From Tetrahymena elliotti 4EA (Eukaryota; Ciliophora; Oligohymenophorea; Hymenostomatida; Tetrahymenidae), in contig JH720293.1 in assembly GCA_000231825.2 (NCBI GenBank), forward strand, positions 620,001-684,000: a stretch of DNA of 64,000 bases, written 5' to 3'. How positions within the stretch are numbered: the stretch's first letter is position 1; each line of letters starts with the position of its first letter. This document shows, one piece after another, positions 1 to 13,335 of the stretch. The notes below the pieces were generated by a model. That model made no database searches and was not told the origin of the DNA. It saw only the letters and a program-made list of their open reading frames with translations. The position numbers and the translations under genes are program-made.

Positions 1-2084
1 ATACTTCCGAATAGCAGAATATTTTGTAAATGTAATAGATTTCTCAAACTAAAAATATTTTACCAAATGACGTATAATATCATTTAATAACAAATAACTT
101 CATGTAACCTGCCTTACAGCATTAAATTCCATCATAGCAACAACAAGTCTTTCTTGCCGTTAAAGACAACTTACCTGGTTTGCCATTAATTCAGCCAGCC
201 TAGCTAACAAATTCAAAATAAGACATGAGCAACATTAATAATTTGCTTCAAAATTTAAACATTTAAAATGAAACATCTAATAACCAATAGAAAAATTTAT
301 ATTTTCTTATACCTCAACAGTAGCAACAACAACAGCAATAACAACAATTTTTTTAAAACCCTCAGCTTATAGCTCATTAAAATTTATTAAATTAAAATCA
401 CAACTATTTTATTAGCTCGGCCATTTAGAATAATAACTAATAATTAGCTGGTAAAGATTTAAATTTAATTTCTTCTTAAATGAATGAATAATTGTTATAA
501 AAAAACAATCAAAATTAATTGTACAACCAATAATTGTAACAAATAAATGTCCAATTGCTTGCTAATCAGCCAATTATGCCCTTTGAAAATCAATCCCTAT
601 TATTCAACAAAGCCGCCCTTAGCTAAATGGAATTGAAATAAAAAGGATTAATCTCTTAATTACCATAACAATAAATAATTATGATGTCCTCAAAGAATAT
701 GGAAGCAAACTAAAATTTGTTAGCCAGCTCAACAGAAGAAGAGTAATTACCAAATTAAGAAAGCTAAAACTAAAATGAATAAAGTAGATAAAATATTTAA
801 AATTATAAAAATCTCTTAATCCCTTTACAAGACCCTAAAAGTATGAGCTCACAAAATAAAATAAAGTAAGGAATTTATCAAAATTCTGAAGATATTTCTT
901 CATCTACAACAATAAGCAATTCTTAAAAAGGATTACTCCTAAATAATTAATATAGTAATACTCTTTCCCCCTAAAGATATTCTAATCCTTCAATTTAATC
1001 TATGCAATAATTTTCATCATTAACTTAAATCAACCAACTAGAGAAAATCGATGATAGTTCTAATCTATAGACCATGTATAAGCCTATAGCAAGTCTCAAA
1101 GATATAGACATAAATGATTTACCCTTTGGTCATAATTAAATATATTTACAATAAAAGTTAATTCCAGTACTATTGAACAGTGATTCTCAAAATAATAAAA
1201 TTGTTGCAACTCATAACGCCAGTAATGAAATGCATAATAATTTGTAAAATAATCTCCAAAATAAATCTCTCACAAAAATACCAAATTAATAAGACAGCGT
1301 TGATGACATATAATTTGAAGACAACAGAGTATTTTCAAAATAAAAGTTTAGTGGTGATAGAGTAAAAAATGAGTCTTTAAATAGACTTGTTTTATCGAGT
1401 TAATCATCTTCAAGTAGTTCTCCTCTTAAGTCAAAAGTGTCAAAGAAGGAGGAGAAGAACATCAGAAAACAGAACATCAAAATGTATTAAAATCCATTAA
1501 ATAGCGAACATATTTCTAGTGCAATAAGCGATCAGAACAGCAAAGAATCAAAGGACAACAAAATAGCCAAAACACGCAATAATGAAGATCCTTACAAAAA
1601 CTATGGCTATGACTCATAAATAAAAAATCAATTGCGTAAATAAGTGTTAAAGTGCTTCTTCAAAAATGTGTCCTCTTATGTAGACAAATCGGAATCTGTA
1701 ATTGCTCGCCTTTTTCCAAACCTTGATAAAAATGCACTTAAATCTCTTTGCAAATACTGGTCACAATTTGACAACCCAACCAAAAGAGAAAACTTGAAAA
1801 ATGATGAGTATAAATCTCTTTGCTTAACACTAGGCATTAACAGCGAAATAAAACCCCTAGGATAAAAATCAATCAAGGAAGTCTTTTGCATCAAAAATGA
1901 CTTTAGCGAAGGTTTGAAATTTCTCTTCACTCAATTCAATGATGACAAGTCAATCCATTCAAAGAAACAAAAATAAAAGAAAATGAAAGATTTGTATATA
2001 GAAACCTCAGAAGAGATTTTAGATGATATCCTTGGTAGATAAAGAAAGAAAAAGGATGGATCTTAAAATAAAGACACCGATTGA
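1..2084 (+). CDS. Gln/Asn/Ser-rich protein, 5'-truncated by window edge
   Basis: With TAA/TAG read as Gln, one frame (first full codon at base 3) stays open without interruption to TGA 2082-2084, giving at least 693 residues. The N-terminal two thirds are low-complexity, rich in Gln, Asn and Ser, with a poly-Gln run near 310-350. The last ~170 residues are ordinary in composition and look like a folded domain (from about 1590), including SYVDKSESVIARLFPNLDK and a CKYWSQFDNP stretch, then a Lys-rich tail ending KKKDGSQNKDTD. Possible starts are ATG at 30, 102 and 225, but the frame is coding-like back to the window edge, so the gene probably begins outside. No introns are needed. I do not recognise the family. 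Gln-rich proteins with a short C-terminal domain are common in ciliates, and nothing here assigns a function. Confidence 0.8.
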
Positions 2085-3053
2085 AAAGTTGACAAATGAA
2101 ATTTAGAAAACCCTCAATTTAAATAAATTCTAAGCACTACTTCCTCATCTCCATAGATTAACAAAAGCATATTTTTTTATATTAATCACCTAAAATTATC
2201 GGAATATAAAATTGTATTTTGAACCTTTTAATTCTTTCAATTCATCTACTTTGCAAATGAAAAAGACAAAGAAAATCTAAAGAAAAATAATGAATCATAA
2301 ATTAAAATACATAAAATTAAGCTACAGATACTTCCGCTGAGTATTCCCACTCATGTAGCTTATCTATTAAAAAAAAACAAGCAAACATCCTTATTTCAAA
2401 TATTTAATAACAGACAATTAATTACAAGCAATTAAAATCAATATATTATCTCACCTATCTTTCTTTTAACATATTGTCTTATTCACCGCATCCTCACCTC
2501 TATCTTTCTCATATAAACCAACCAATATATAAACAAATAAACAAACAATCCTCCTCACTTTTCACCTAAAACACAATAAGTTAATATATTATGACTGATA
2601 CATCAATTTAAATTTATTATATTATTATATAATAGATCTCTTATATAACTTTAAATTATCCTTGTAATTTATACTTTTGTATTATAAAAAACTCCTAATT
2701 GTTTTTACTTCCTCCAAATAATATTTTTTCTCTATTTATTCAACCAATAAACCAATAGAAATATCTTACATATCTTCCAATTACTCACATTCTTTTTAAT
2801 TTAAACTAAAGCGTTTTACATTTAAAACTAAGAGGTTGTCCCATTTTTCTTCAGCTAATAATCTGTTGTAAAAATTTTGAGATCAAATCTTTTTGAAAAT
2901 TTAAAAAAAATTTTTTTGAAAGTTCTCTCTATGTATCAGAACCCACTCAATAAAGTAAAGATAAAATATTGATTTTGTTTACAACTTGATTTTTTGTTAA
3001 TATACAACGAACAAATAAATAAATAAACAAACAAACAATCAAAGTAGGATATA

Positions 3054-3071
3054 GATATTGATATCAATATC
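3054..3071. repeat. 18-bp perfect palindrome
   Basis: GATATTGATATCAATATC is identical to its own reverse complement. It sits in non-coding A/T DNA next to a (TA)n run, so it may be chance. It could also be a binding site for a dimeric protein. Confidence 0.5.
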
Positions 3072-4173
3072 GAAAAATCTTACTTATGAAGCGTCCAATG
3101 AACAAAAGAAAAAAACTTCCCCAAATATTTATAAACGTAAAATAAATATATATATATATATATTGATGCTTTTATCTCTGGCAACTAAGGATGAAGAATT
3201 ATCATTAATTAAAGAACATTGATCATAAAATTAAGAAAAATTCTTTTATTTTACTATATCAAACAAAAATATAAAAATCCGCATAGTGTCATCGAATTTG
3301 TTTTCAGTAAAAAAAATAATAGTCTTTTTAAAACGGGTGTTACATGTCTTAATAATTTTAATTTTTTTCAATTTCATTTCTATTCAAATTTTATTGTAGA
3401 CAAAATTTATTATTTACATTTTATATCAAATTTCTTTTCCCTAAAATTTCCAAAGAATTCCCTTACTTCATTTACCCCTTTAACTTTTTTTTTCAAATAT
3501 TTTTCTTTTTTAAGATAACATCAAAAATTTACCATAAATAATGAGAGAATAAGTAGATATATTTATAAAGATCTTCAAAATATCTTGATCCCAATCATTC
3601 TTAAGTGTTGTAAGAAATCCATTATTGGCAGATAGTAAGTATCATTCTTTTTGTTAAAGCTAAGACAAACTAATTTTTAGATGATTAAATTATGCTATTT
3701 AAAAAAATAAATGACAAGCTACAAAATATCTTCAAAAGAGAAAGAAGTAACAATTAATTCATTTCTCAGCTTTTTAGTGTAAAAAAACAAATAATTTTAA
3801 AGAATATATTATTACATTTCAAAGAAGTTGAAAACCAAATAAGAAAAACAAAAATTATTAGTATTTCTAAAACCAAATATTTTTTCTTTTTTATGAAATA
3901 TAAAAGTCTCTTTTTCTCAGAAAAAATCTGGTTTTTAATTGAAACAATCTTATAATTTTACATTACTGAAGCATATTTCTTTGAATCCAGTTAACTTTTC
4001 TATCATTTTTTTATGTTTAATAGAATTTACTATCTATTCGTTAGAAAAGCAAAAAGGCTGTAAAGTACATTTCTTTTAATGTTAACTTCTGTAAAAGATA
4101 ACCAATAATATGATAATATAGATTAAATGTATATCAGCCTAATTAATTAATATATTTTCCCTTTATATTTTTC

Positions 4174-4200
4174 AGGATGGTTGCCTCCGCTGCACATCCT
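4174..4200. other. G+C-rich hairpin island in A/T DNA
   Basis: Arms AGGATG (4174-4179) and CATCCT (4195-4200) pair perfectly. An inner TGC (4182-4184) pairs with GCA (4192-4194), closing a 7-base loop CTCCGCT. The G+C content of this short block is far above its surroundings. No RNA family was recognised. Confidence 0.35.
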
Positions 4201-5816
4201 TTATTATTATAATTTTGTGGATTTAACTAAATTTAAAGAGCTGATTAAAATTTGATAATTGAGATTGATTAAAGAATATTATTATTATTAGCACAGTTCG
4301 TTAGAAAAAATATTTGTACTACATAAATTAATTTCAATGAAATTTACAAATTTTTTTCACTTTTTTTGTCTAAATTGCTTGTATTTTTGAAGATTACACA
4401 TGCTTTTCATAATAAGAATCATCTCTAATTCCAGAAGATAAGAGGCTATAGCTTATTAAAATTATAAATACTTTACAATTTATTTTTTTTTCCTTTTCTT
4501 TGAATTGTTAGTTATTTTTTAATTATAGTTTAATTTAAAAGTAGATTTAATAGAGTAGAGTAGAAATAAATGAATAAATTTTCGCACTTTTTAAAAGCTG
4601 TTTACAAATATATGATAGTGGAATTCGTATTACAATTTATTTGAGAAAAACTTTAATTTTTTTGTCTGGCTTAAATTATTCTTCCTGAATATTTCTAAAT
4701 ATTTTTAGGTAAAATTTCTTAAAACATGATATTGTTTACATTTCTTGAGAAAATTAGTTATCATATGTATTTTATCCTGAAATAGTCACTTTAGTTATTC
4801 ATTCATTTAACTGCTAACATAAAATTGATCCATTAAATTTTAAAGATTTAAAAAACATATGAATATAAAAAGTTAGTTATTTTTTTGTTTTCTATTCGTA
4901 TTTAATTCTCATCAAAAGAAAGTCTCTTAAAAAATTAATAAAATGTGTTTTTAATCAAATTTCAAAGATTTATTAAATGAAATTCAAATGTTAAAATTTT
5001 CCTTGATAAACAATGTTACTATTTTCAAAAATTTTTAATGTTAATTAAAATAATATCAATTTCATATTCTATTTTTATTAGCCAAAAATACACTTTGATT
5101 ATTCTTCAAAATTTTTGAATGGAAGCATTTTTTTAATTAATTTTCAAGATAGTTAAAAATTTTGCCTTAATCATGAATTATGATTTGATTATATAAATTA
5201 ATTAAAAAAATTTGCTAATTTTTAATTTTGAGTTTTTCTTAATGCAAAGCTAGACTTTTAAAAATCTAAAAAATTAAACAAAACGTTTTAATTTATTTTT
5301 TGTTGTTGATTTTTTTTATTTGTTAAAAAGTAGTTTAAATGTCTTTACTACTGTCAATTAATTAAAAGATAACTTTTATTGTTTCTAAAAAATCTATCAA
5401 AGGAATTAATTCAATTTATAATAATATATGACCAATCTTATTTCTATTTTTTAATATATTTCTAATATTAATTCCTTTTGATTTATTGACAATAATTGAT
5501 ATATTCATTCTAAAGTTTTTTATTAATAGTTATTCTATCAAAGTTGTATATTATTTTCAAAGAAAATGTTTTTTCATAGTATTTAATTTAAAATAATATG
5601 AAAGTTAGATCTTAATTAGAATTTATGATTGTAAAATTTTAAATGATTATGTTAATTATAGGTAACTTACTATTGTTTTTTTAATAATTATGATTTTTAG
5701 ATAATTAATTTCATTAAAAATATCCAGTTCAAAACATATTTAAAAATATCTCCTATTTTATTATTTTAGTGAAGACATATTGCAATCAAATATAAAAATA
5801 AATGAATTCCTAAACT

Positions 5817-8689
5817 ATGAATAGATCTTAATATGGAAATTTAAGCACTCAAGTATCAAATACATCTACTTTTCATCAAAAGGACTTTCATTTTAATATA
5901 AAATATTATATTATATAAAAGAGTTATAGCTTAAAAAATAGACCTCTTAGCGCTGCTACATTTAAAGGAATTTATAGCAAAAAACCAAAAGGTTCAAAGT
6001 TAAATATAGAGTCTTTTATGAATGCTCATGCAGGGTAAACTTAAATAAGTTAAATTCATTTTAATGTAGACTTTTATATAATTTAGATCTATAATTAATC
6101 CAAATTCTTTGAATGATGATTAATCAGTGAACTAAGAACCTGAAAGGTATGATTTTAATAAAAATATGAAAGATTAAATATAATTCTTTAAGATTCAACA
6201 GGAACGATGTTTATCATGAAATAGTTAAAAAGAGACCATAAATTGCTAAAGTAGATAAAGTAAGAAATTACAAAAGCATTTGCTATTCTAAAAATATTAC
6301 GTTGCATTATTTGCTATTTGGCAAAAACATGAAAAAAAGCATTTACAATTAATATTATCTATGATGATTTAAATAGGAAAAATTATATGAAGAATCAATA
6401 CAGCTAAGTAGATAAGTTGAAAAGTTAAGAAATGATCAGCAATAGCTTCTTCACGAATTACAAAGAGTTGAAAATGAAAAAATTAAATATTAAAAGTTGA
6501 TATCTGAAGTTGAAACTTATGTAGACTAAAAAAAGGGGCAAAAAATATCTTTAAAAGAGGTTGAATTATATTAATTTTGGAATACTTAAATGAAGGTTAT
6601 TCAACATATTCCTTCTTTAAGATATTTTAATTAGAAATGGTTATAATGACATTTTATTTAAAATAGAGTTGGTTAGTCATTAATCTTAAAAAGTAGTTAC
6701 AAAACCTCAAAAGTGATATATAATATAAAAAAAATGTTGTAATAGATTTGAAAAGAGATCCTTTTACTACATAGAAATAAGAACATGAAATATAGGTCAA
6801 AGTCTATTAAGAAATTACTGAGTAATATAGGCTTAAAACGAAACAAATAAGGAAATAAAATAACTAAAAAGTATAAAAGAATAAAGATCATAAAGTAGAT
6901 TATATTAAAGAAGAAACAGACAAGTAAAATATATTCTATTAATAATAAATGCTAAAATGAAATATTTAATTAGTTCATATTAAAGCAATTCAAATACTTC
7001 TGAAGTTAAAACAATTGAGCTAGAATGTGAATTGAAGATATTGTAAAATTAGAATGAAGAATTAGAGGTACAAAATCTATATTACTTTAATACTAATTAT
7101 TTTATTTTTTTCAATAATAAAGTGCTCTTAGAGTATAATTGAGCGTAAAGTTGCCCATACTTTAATGTAGTTAAGTTAATGCAAAGAAGAACTAAAGGAA
7201 AAAGAAAAAGATATAGAGTATTTGAAAGAAGAAATTTAGAGAATGATTGAAAAGGAAAAAAAAAATAAAGAAATTAACTCAAAAATAAATACTTTCAAAA
7301 TGAAAAATTAAAATAAAAATGGAGAAGAAGGAAGATAGAGGTAATCAATTAACTAAATTTGCTAAGAATTTAACTGAATATTTTAATACAATAGGAAAAA
7401 TTCTGAGTTAGAGAGAATGAAAGATCCAAGCTATTAGCTTTTAAAAGAAAAAGAACTTTAAATTGAAGAAAATTACAAAAAGATCTCACAACTAAAATAA
7501 AATCTTCAAGAAATCACCAATTTTGAAATTAACTCTAAAAATGAGCTTAATGATGAACTTAATCACTTAAAATAAGTATTTAATACCCTCGAAGCAAAAT
7601 ATGAGTAACTCAATTAAGAAGCAGATGAATTCAATTCTTAAATACCCTTAGAAAATTTCCCAAGGCTAGGTTAATAAGTATAGATTACTAATAATATTTT
7701 GTAAAAATAAGATGGCAAACCATAAATAAAAGTCCCTAAAGTTACTTCGTTTGACATTAAAGTTATTGGTAAATTTAAAATCTTTTAAAAAGTTAATATT
7801 TTATTTAAATTATTTTCTTAAAAGCTCATGAAATTAAACTCAGACTTACTCTTAAAGCAATTCCGATTGTCGAAGCAGTAAAAAAATTATTTAGTCAAGA
7901 AGTAAGGAAAAACTCTCATGTCACAATTGATGAGATGAGATAAAGATTACAAATGTAAATTTTAAAATTTAATTTTTTGTAGTAAAATGAAATTTATTTT
8001 TACTCTAAAAACAGGTCTCCTTTTTCAATAAAAAATTATGATGAAGCACTTCTTTTTGCCCGCTACTTAATAGAAGATAACTAATAAGAATTCTTATACT
8101 TAGATTTAAATAGATCTAGTAACTATAGAGTTATCCGTAGTATATTCAAAACTTCAATTGGATAAATTTAATTAATTGATGAAGAAACTGAAAAATTAAA
8201 ATGGAAATAGCTGTCATTAAAAATAACTTAGTTCTAATAAGGACTTATTGAAACATCAAATATGTATTCGAAGACTGGAATATTAACCAGTGAATATGTT
8301 TAAAGATGTTTGGAAGAAACATTAAATGAAATAGAATAAGAAGAAATTGTAATTATTTATTTTTTAAAATCTTTATTTATTTAATTTTTTAATTAAATTA
8401 TGTAAAGGACTATGTTCTTATGAGAATGTTTGAGGCTACAAATAATTATAAACGCTTAAATATGGAGCTTATGTTTGAAATATTTAATATAAATAATTGG
8501 AAATCTAGAAGCGAGAGAAAGGATCTTTATTAAGTCTACTTGGAAGATGGTGCATAGATTGATGATGAAATTGATAGGTTCCCCACTGAAGTTAATAACA
8601 GTATGATGTCTAATGTAAATGAAAATGAAATAAGTCCTAATAATATTACAAATTTGATTGTTCCTTCTTCATAATTTAAATATTTATGA
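5817..8689 (+). CDS. coiled-coil protein, unknown function
   Basis: The model starts at ATG 5817 (MNRSQYGNLSTQVSNTS) and ends at TGA 8687-8689. It has about ten short GT..AG introns, for example after ..NAHAG, after ..NQEPER and before the DYVLMRMF exon. After a Ser/Asn-rich head, the middle is a long Glu/Lys/Gln coiled coil (EKLYEESIQLSRQVEKLRND and several later blocks). The C-terminal ~230 residues are globular: HEIKLRLTLKAIPIVEAVKK, then FSIKNYDEALLFARYLIEDN, then an acidic tail ending SSQFKYL. The DEALLFARYL and VLMRMFEATNNYKRLNMEL segments are faintly reminiscent of helical EF-hand-like pairs, but no calcium loop is visible. One intron near 6596-6675 has a less usual GTTATT donor, so that junction is tentative. 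Family not recognised; a cytoskeletal or basal-body role would be guesswork. Confidence 0.75.
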
Positions 8690-9517
8690 TAAATATTACT
8701 TTTTTTTGTTTAATTTAACCAACTAAATAATTTGTTTAAAAATACAAATTTATTATTTTTTGTAAAGTTTTTGAATATTCACTTTTCTCTTGAATATTTA
8801 TTGAGAGTAAATTACATTCAAAATTTAAATATCTGTCCATCCAAATTTTTTTTTTTTTATTTTGTTAAAAAATCAATCACAAATAGTGATTTTATTTCAA
8901 ATACTTAAAATTTCTTTCACTGTGTAATGATCTACATATTTAAAAGTGTTTTTAAATCAATTTGTTGTGGTTTTATTCTTAATATAATCATCATTGTCAT
9001 ATAGAGTTTTTGAATAAATGATTTTCAAAATAAGAGTTCTCAGCTAAAATTTCATTTAAAATTTTATTTATTTTGATGAAATTTGATAGTTAATTTGGAA
9101 GAAAAAATTCAAAATTGATCTTGATATTCAATGTGTTAAATATGAAAATTCAAGCATTTTTATAAAAAAAATAGCAACAAATGCTTTATTGATGGATGTA
9201 AGCATAATCATAAAAATAAGTATGAAATAAAATGTAAAATTTTTAATAATAAAGAAGCAACTTAACAACAAGAAAATCTAAAAGCATGGTTGAGCTTATA
9301 AATTGTTGTGAAAAGGAATTTGGTAATGTAAATGTGCAAAAATAATCATTCGTTAAATCAAAAAATTAAAAAAATAAATAAAGAAAGAAAACAAGCAAAG
9401 AAAACATATATTTGTTTAAAAATTAAAATAATTAAAAGCAACAAATCGTATTTTTAAGCAATTTTAGCTTGACTTAAAGAAGTTAAACGATAAAGCGGTC
9501 AATTTTAAAAATAGTAA
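8690..9517. other. intergenic region, nothing seen
   Basis: A/T-rich spacer between two + strand genes. It contains the 3' flank of the coiled-coil gene and the 5' flank of the phosphatase gene. No ORF, RNA gene or repeat stands out. Confidence 0.6.
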
Positions 9518-12142
9518 ATGATGAATTATATGAAGAAAAAGTAGATTCTTAGTTGATTAATTGTTGAAATGGTTATAGATTTATAATTATTTTATTGAAA
9601 AGGTTTGCAAAGAGTAAAGAAGATTATGAATCCACAAATTCTGAAAACTCATAAACTACCAGTAATACTTATCATCAAAATGGTAAAAAGTAAAGCAGTA
9701 AATAGCAGCAATTAGCCAAGCCACCTATGCAAAACAACGTCCCATCCTTTATTACTCAAGTGACAAGAGAGTAGAAATTTAGTTTATTTCAAATCATTTT
9801 GCTACTTATCTCCTTCTCTCTCATATAGATTTCCTTAATTTTTTACTCAATTATTTATATTTTATTATTAGTGGCAAACCTATGCAATTCTACCCTTAAA
9901 ATGATAATAATGAAACAAATGAAGTTCAAGAGAAAAAATAGGTTTCATTCATAGAAAGATTATGCAGTTGCTTTAAGTAAAATATTAAAATTATCAAGCT
10001 CTAGGTGTATGTATTAAATGGCTTTTTAATTCTTCTTTTTAATAGGACCAAAAAATAATATATTTCAGAAGAAGATGAAGTGAGTCAAGGTGACTAGGAT
10101 AGTAATTAAAAAGTTGCAGACTCATAGCAATCATAAAAGTCAGATAACTAGGAAATCTAACAGTAATAGTAATAGCCCTAATAAAAGCAAAGGGCTCCTC
10201 TTTAAACAAGTCTCCCAAAAGTAATTTAGCCACAAGACTCCAAATATCATGTAATAAATAAATATAAAAAAGTGGAGTATTAAATATGTTTTACTGCATA
10301 AAACAAGTAGGATATATATTTAAATCTCCAATTTAAATTATTTCATAAAGTAAGAACCATAGTAAAAGTTAATAAATAAATAATTATAGGGTAAAAAGTC
10401 TCTAGTCATTGATTTAGATGAAACTTTAGTGCATAGTTCATTTACAGTTATCTAAAATGCAGATTTTACCTTACAAGTAATAAGTCTTTTTACATAATTG
10501 AGAAATAGGCTAGTAAATGTTTATTAATTAACATATTTTAACATATTAGATTACAGTATAAAATATGCCTTTTATAGTTTATGTGAAGAAAAGACCTGGC
10601 TGTGAATTCTTTTTGGAAGAACTTAGTAAATATTATGAATTAATAATCTACACAGCAAGTCTCTCGGAGGTATATTATATTTCCTTAATTGAAAATTTGA
10701 AATTAATTAATCAATTTACAATCTTTTTTTTCGAATTGTCATACCAAAAAAAATAAAATAATCTACATTATATAAAAGTATGCTGATCCAGTTATGGATA
10801 AGATAGATAAGAATGGAGTATGCTCATTAAGATTATTTAGAGAAAATTGTACTCTCTACAATGGAGTATTTGTCAAGGATTTATCATTAATGCAAAGAGA
10901 TTTAAAAGATCTTATAATAATCGATGTAATTTCTAAACTTAGCTTAATTAATTATTCAGAATCATTAAATCTTATCAAAATTTAAATATTTACTAGAATT
11001 CTGAAACTTCATTCTTATTTCAACCTGCTAATGCAGTTCATATAAAATCTTTTTTTGATGATATGAAAGACAGAGAACTCTATAGATTAATCCCTGTCTT
11101 GATTTTCTTATCAAATGTAAAATAAATTTTTATTATTCTGAGTTTATTTATTTTCATATTTCCTATTGTAAAGAGCTATGATGTTCGCCATGTTGGAAAT
11201 TGGTGGAGAGAATTTGAACAAAACGATTTTATTGATTATAGAGATAAAAAGAATAGACTATAAAGATTAGATAAATAAAGACTATTAGATGAACTTGGAG
11301 ATTTAAGATAGAGAGATTTACAAATGGAAGCAGAATCTATGTATGATAATAGTAGTTAAATGATGATTAACTAAGGCAGAGAATCATTTACAGTCTCTCC
11401 TAAAAATAGCATGTCTTCCTAATAATAATTATTTAATGGAAAAAAATATGAAAATGATAAAAGATAGGAAAAGTATAAAAAAAATTTTATTTAAAAGAAA
11501 CCATTAATGATAGAAGTACCTGAAGCTGAAGAAGAAGATAATTTACCTGCTGCAAGAAATAATGATTAATTAGGTATGAGTTAGAATATTGAATTAGAAT
11601 CAGTTAGAAACAAATTACTTGCTAGTCCTGATAACTAAGAATCAGTAAGCTCAACAAAAAATGGATAAAAATAGACAGCCTTTAGATTCAACGAATACGA
11701 GGATTATAATAAAAGAATTAAAGAAGAAGATCCTTACAATTTTAAGACTCAACCAGATGCTATTGAAGAAAATAGTGAGTCATATAAGGAAATGAAATAG
11801 ATTTTTGATAGTATTCGTTACTGCACCAATACTATGAATGTAAACTCTCCAGTCTCAAAAGAAAGATTTATACAGTTGCTAGATAATAATAGTTTTAGAA
11901 AAAAAACTGAGAAACATTCCTAACAGAATGATTAAGAAGCACATTATTTTGCATCTCCAAAAAAGTTATAAGTTTAGAATAGTAAAGAAGAAAATGTAAA
12001 AAAAGAACAAGAAGGTTTAATGAGCTAACTAAGCTATAAACCTGAAATTTAAGATGAAGAATAGGACGAGCTAACAAATAAAGACAGCGATGATATAGCA
12101 ATTATTAATAAAGAAGACTAAGATGATAGTAGCTAAAATTGA
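9518..12142 (+). CDS. FCP1/SCP-type (NLI-interacting factor-like) protein phosphatase
   Basis: The model runs from ATG 9518 to TGA 12140-12142. The first exons are 9518-9540, 9603-9770, 9872-9976, 10046-10250 and one starting at 10351; their phases add up exactly, and later introns follow the same pattern. A Gln-rich N-terminal region precedes the HAD catalytic core GKKSLVIDLDETLVHSSF, where the two Asp of DxDxT are about residues 188 and 190. The core continues with VKKRPGCEFFLEELSKYYEL, LIIYTASLSEYADPVMDKID, the FRENCTLYNG..KDLSLMQRDL segment and the IIIDNSETSFLFQPANAV motif, all typical of the FCP1 homology/CTD small phosphatase family. Members of this family dephosphorylate the RNA polymerase II CTD or other phosphoserine proteins. 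After NWWREFEQNDF comes a ~300-residue Gln/Glu/Ser-rich acidic extension that SCP proteins usually lack. No BRCT domain was seen, so it is nearer to SCP/Dullard-like enzymes than to true FCP1. Confidence 0.92.
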
Positions 12143-13335
12143 AAGAAACAAAATACTAATCCAAACATTTTCTAAATTAAAAATACTAAATATATTAGGG
12201 AAAGAATAATAATTTATAAGCTCTAATTACTATTAGTAACTAAATGATGATAATATAAATAACTAACCAACTACAATAAGAATTTTCATTATAAAAATAA
12301 TTAGCAATCAAAATAAAACTCAATAAGAAAGAAGCATTCATTCATTAATTTACATATATTCAAATTCAAATAAATAAATTTAATTAAAAATTATTAACAT
12401 TTTAAAAAATTGTTTGACTTGCTCACAAAATCATATAAATGCATAATTTATTTATTTTAAAGCTAGTTTAGATAGTTTAAATTGCACTAGCAATAAAAAC
12501 ATAAATAAAATCTGTCAGCGTATAAGCTTATAACAAAAAGAAGGTGAGCTATAGATTTTATATATCATTTTAAAACATTTGCATAATAAATTCATCTAAA
12601 TAAGATTAAAATTATTAGAATTATGTAAAATAAAAATAATTTAAAGTTATTTATTATTTATAAAAATTAATTTATAATTAATACTAATTTTTGTATAAAA
12701 ATAAATTTCTTCTTCAAATAATTTATTCATTTTTTATTTTTACTTATATGTTTTTTAAAATTATAAAAATCTTATTCTTTGAATTTATATGGTAATTAAC
12801 ATCTTAGTCATTTTATTTAAAAAAATAGGTTTTAATTTTTTGTCAAACCATTTTATTTGAAAGAAATTATCTTTATTTAATTTATTAAAATTTCTATTTT
12901 AATCATTTAATTATATTACTTTACAGCAAAAATATCAATCATAATAAATAATTGTTTTTTCTAATATCAAAAAATTAAAAAGGAAAGATAGTTTTGACAG
13001 ATTTTATTGAAGATTAATTTACTGATGTAATAATGATGATAATAATAATAAAATAGTTAAAACTAGATTTCCCATTCATTAATTATTTAAAAATTTGAGT
13101 TAAAGTTCCAAAAATTTCAATTAATATTTTGAAAAAATAAACTGATCAAAAGTTGATTTATACAAAAATAATTATTTCAGAGTAAAATTATATAACTTTT
13201 TTCTAGAGATAAATTCACAATCCGATATCATAAAAATAGAAGAAAAAAAAAATTTTTTAAAGATTTTTTGCTTAATTTTTTGATTTAATAAATTAATTTG
13301 CTTTTAATTACATGAAGAAATAAATTATTTTTTTA
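12143..13335. other. intergenic region between convergent genes, nothing seen
   Basis: This 1.2 kb A/T-rich spacer lies between the 3' ends of two converging genes. There are many A/T homopolymer runs and no supportable ORF or RNA gene. Confidence 0.6.

Larger units (their letters stand above)
2085..5816. other. long gene-poor A/T-rich interval
   Basis: I see no supportable gene in these 3.7 kb. The interval has A/T runs, a (TA)n run near 3147-3164, AAAT/AAAC-type simple repeats near 3005-3040, an 18-bp palindrome (3054-3071) and a small G+C-rich hairpin (4174-4200). Short open stretches exist (for example 3219-3518 and 3711-3896), but their composition is that of random A/T DNA. At its left end lies the 3' flank of the Gln-rich gene, and at its right end the promoter of the coiled-coil gene. 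Confidence 0.6.

Noticed and set aside
3219..3518. 99-codon + strand ORF in the gene-poor gap
   Set aside because: Almost all Phe/Lys/Ile/Tyr, no family pattern, and its composition equals random T-rich DNA.
3711..3896. 61-codon frame (ciliate code) starting MTSYKISSKEKEV
   Set aside because: Short, no conserved motif, and such lengths are expected by chance when only TGA stops.
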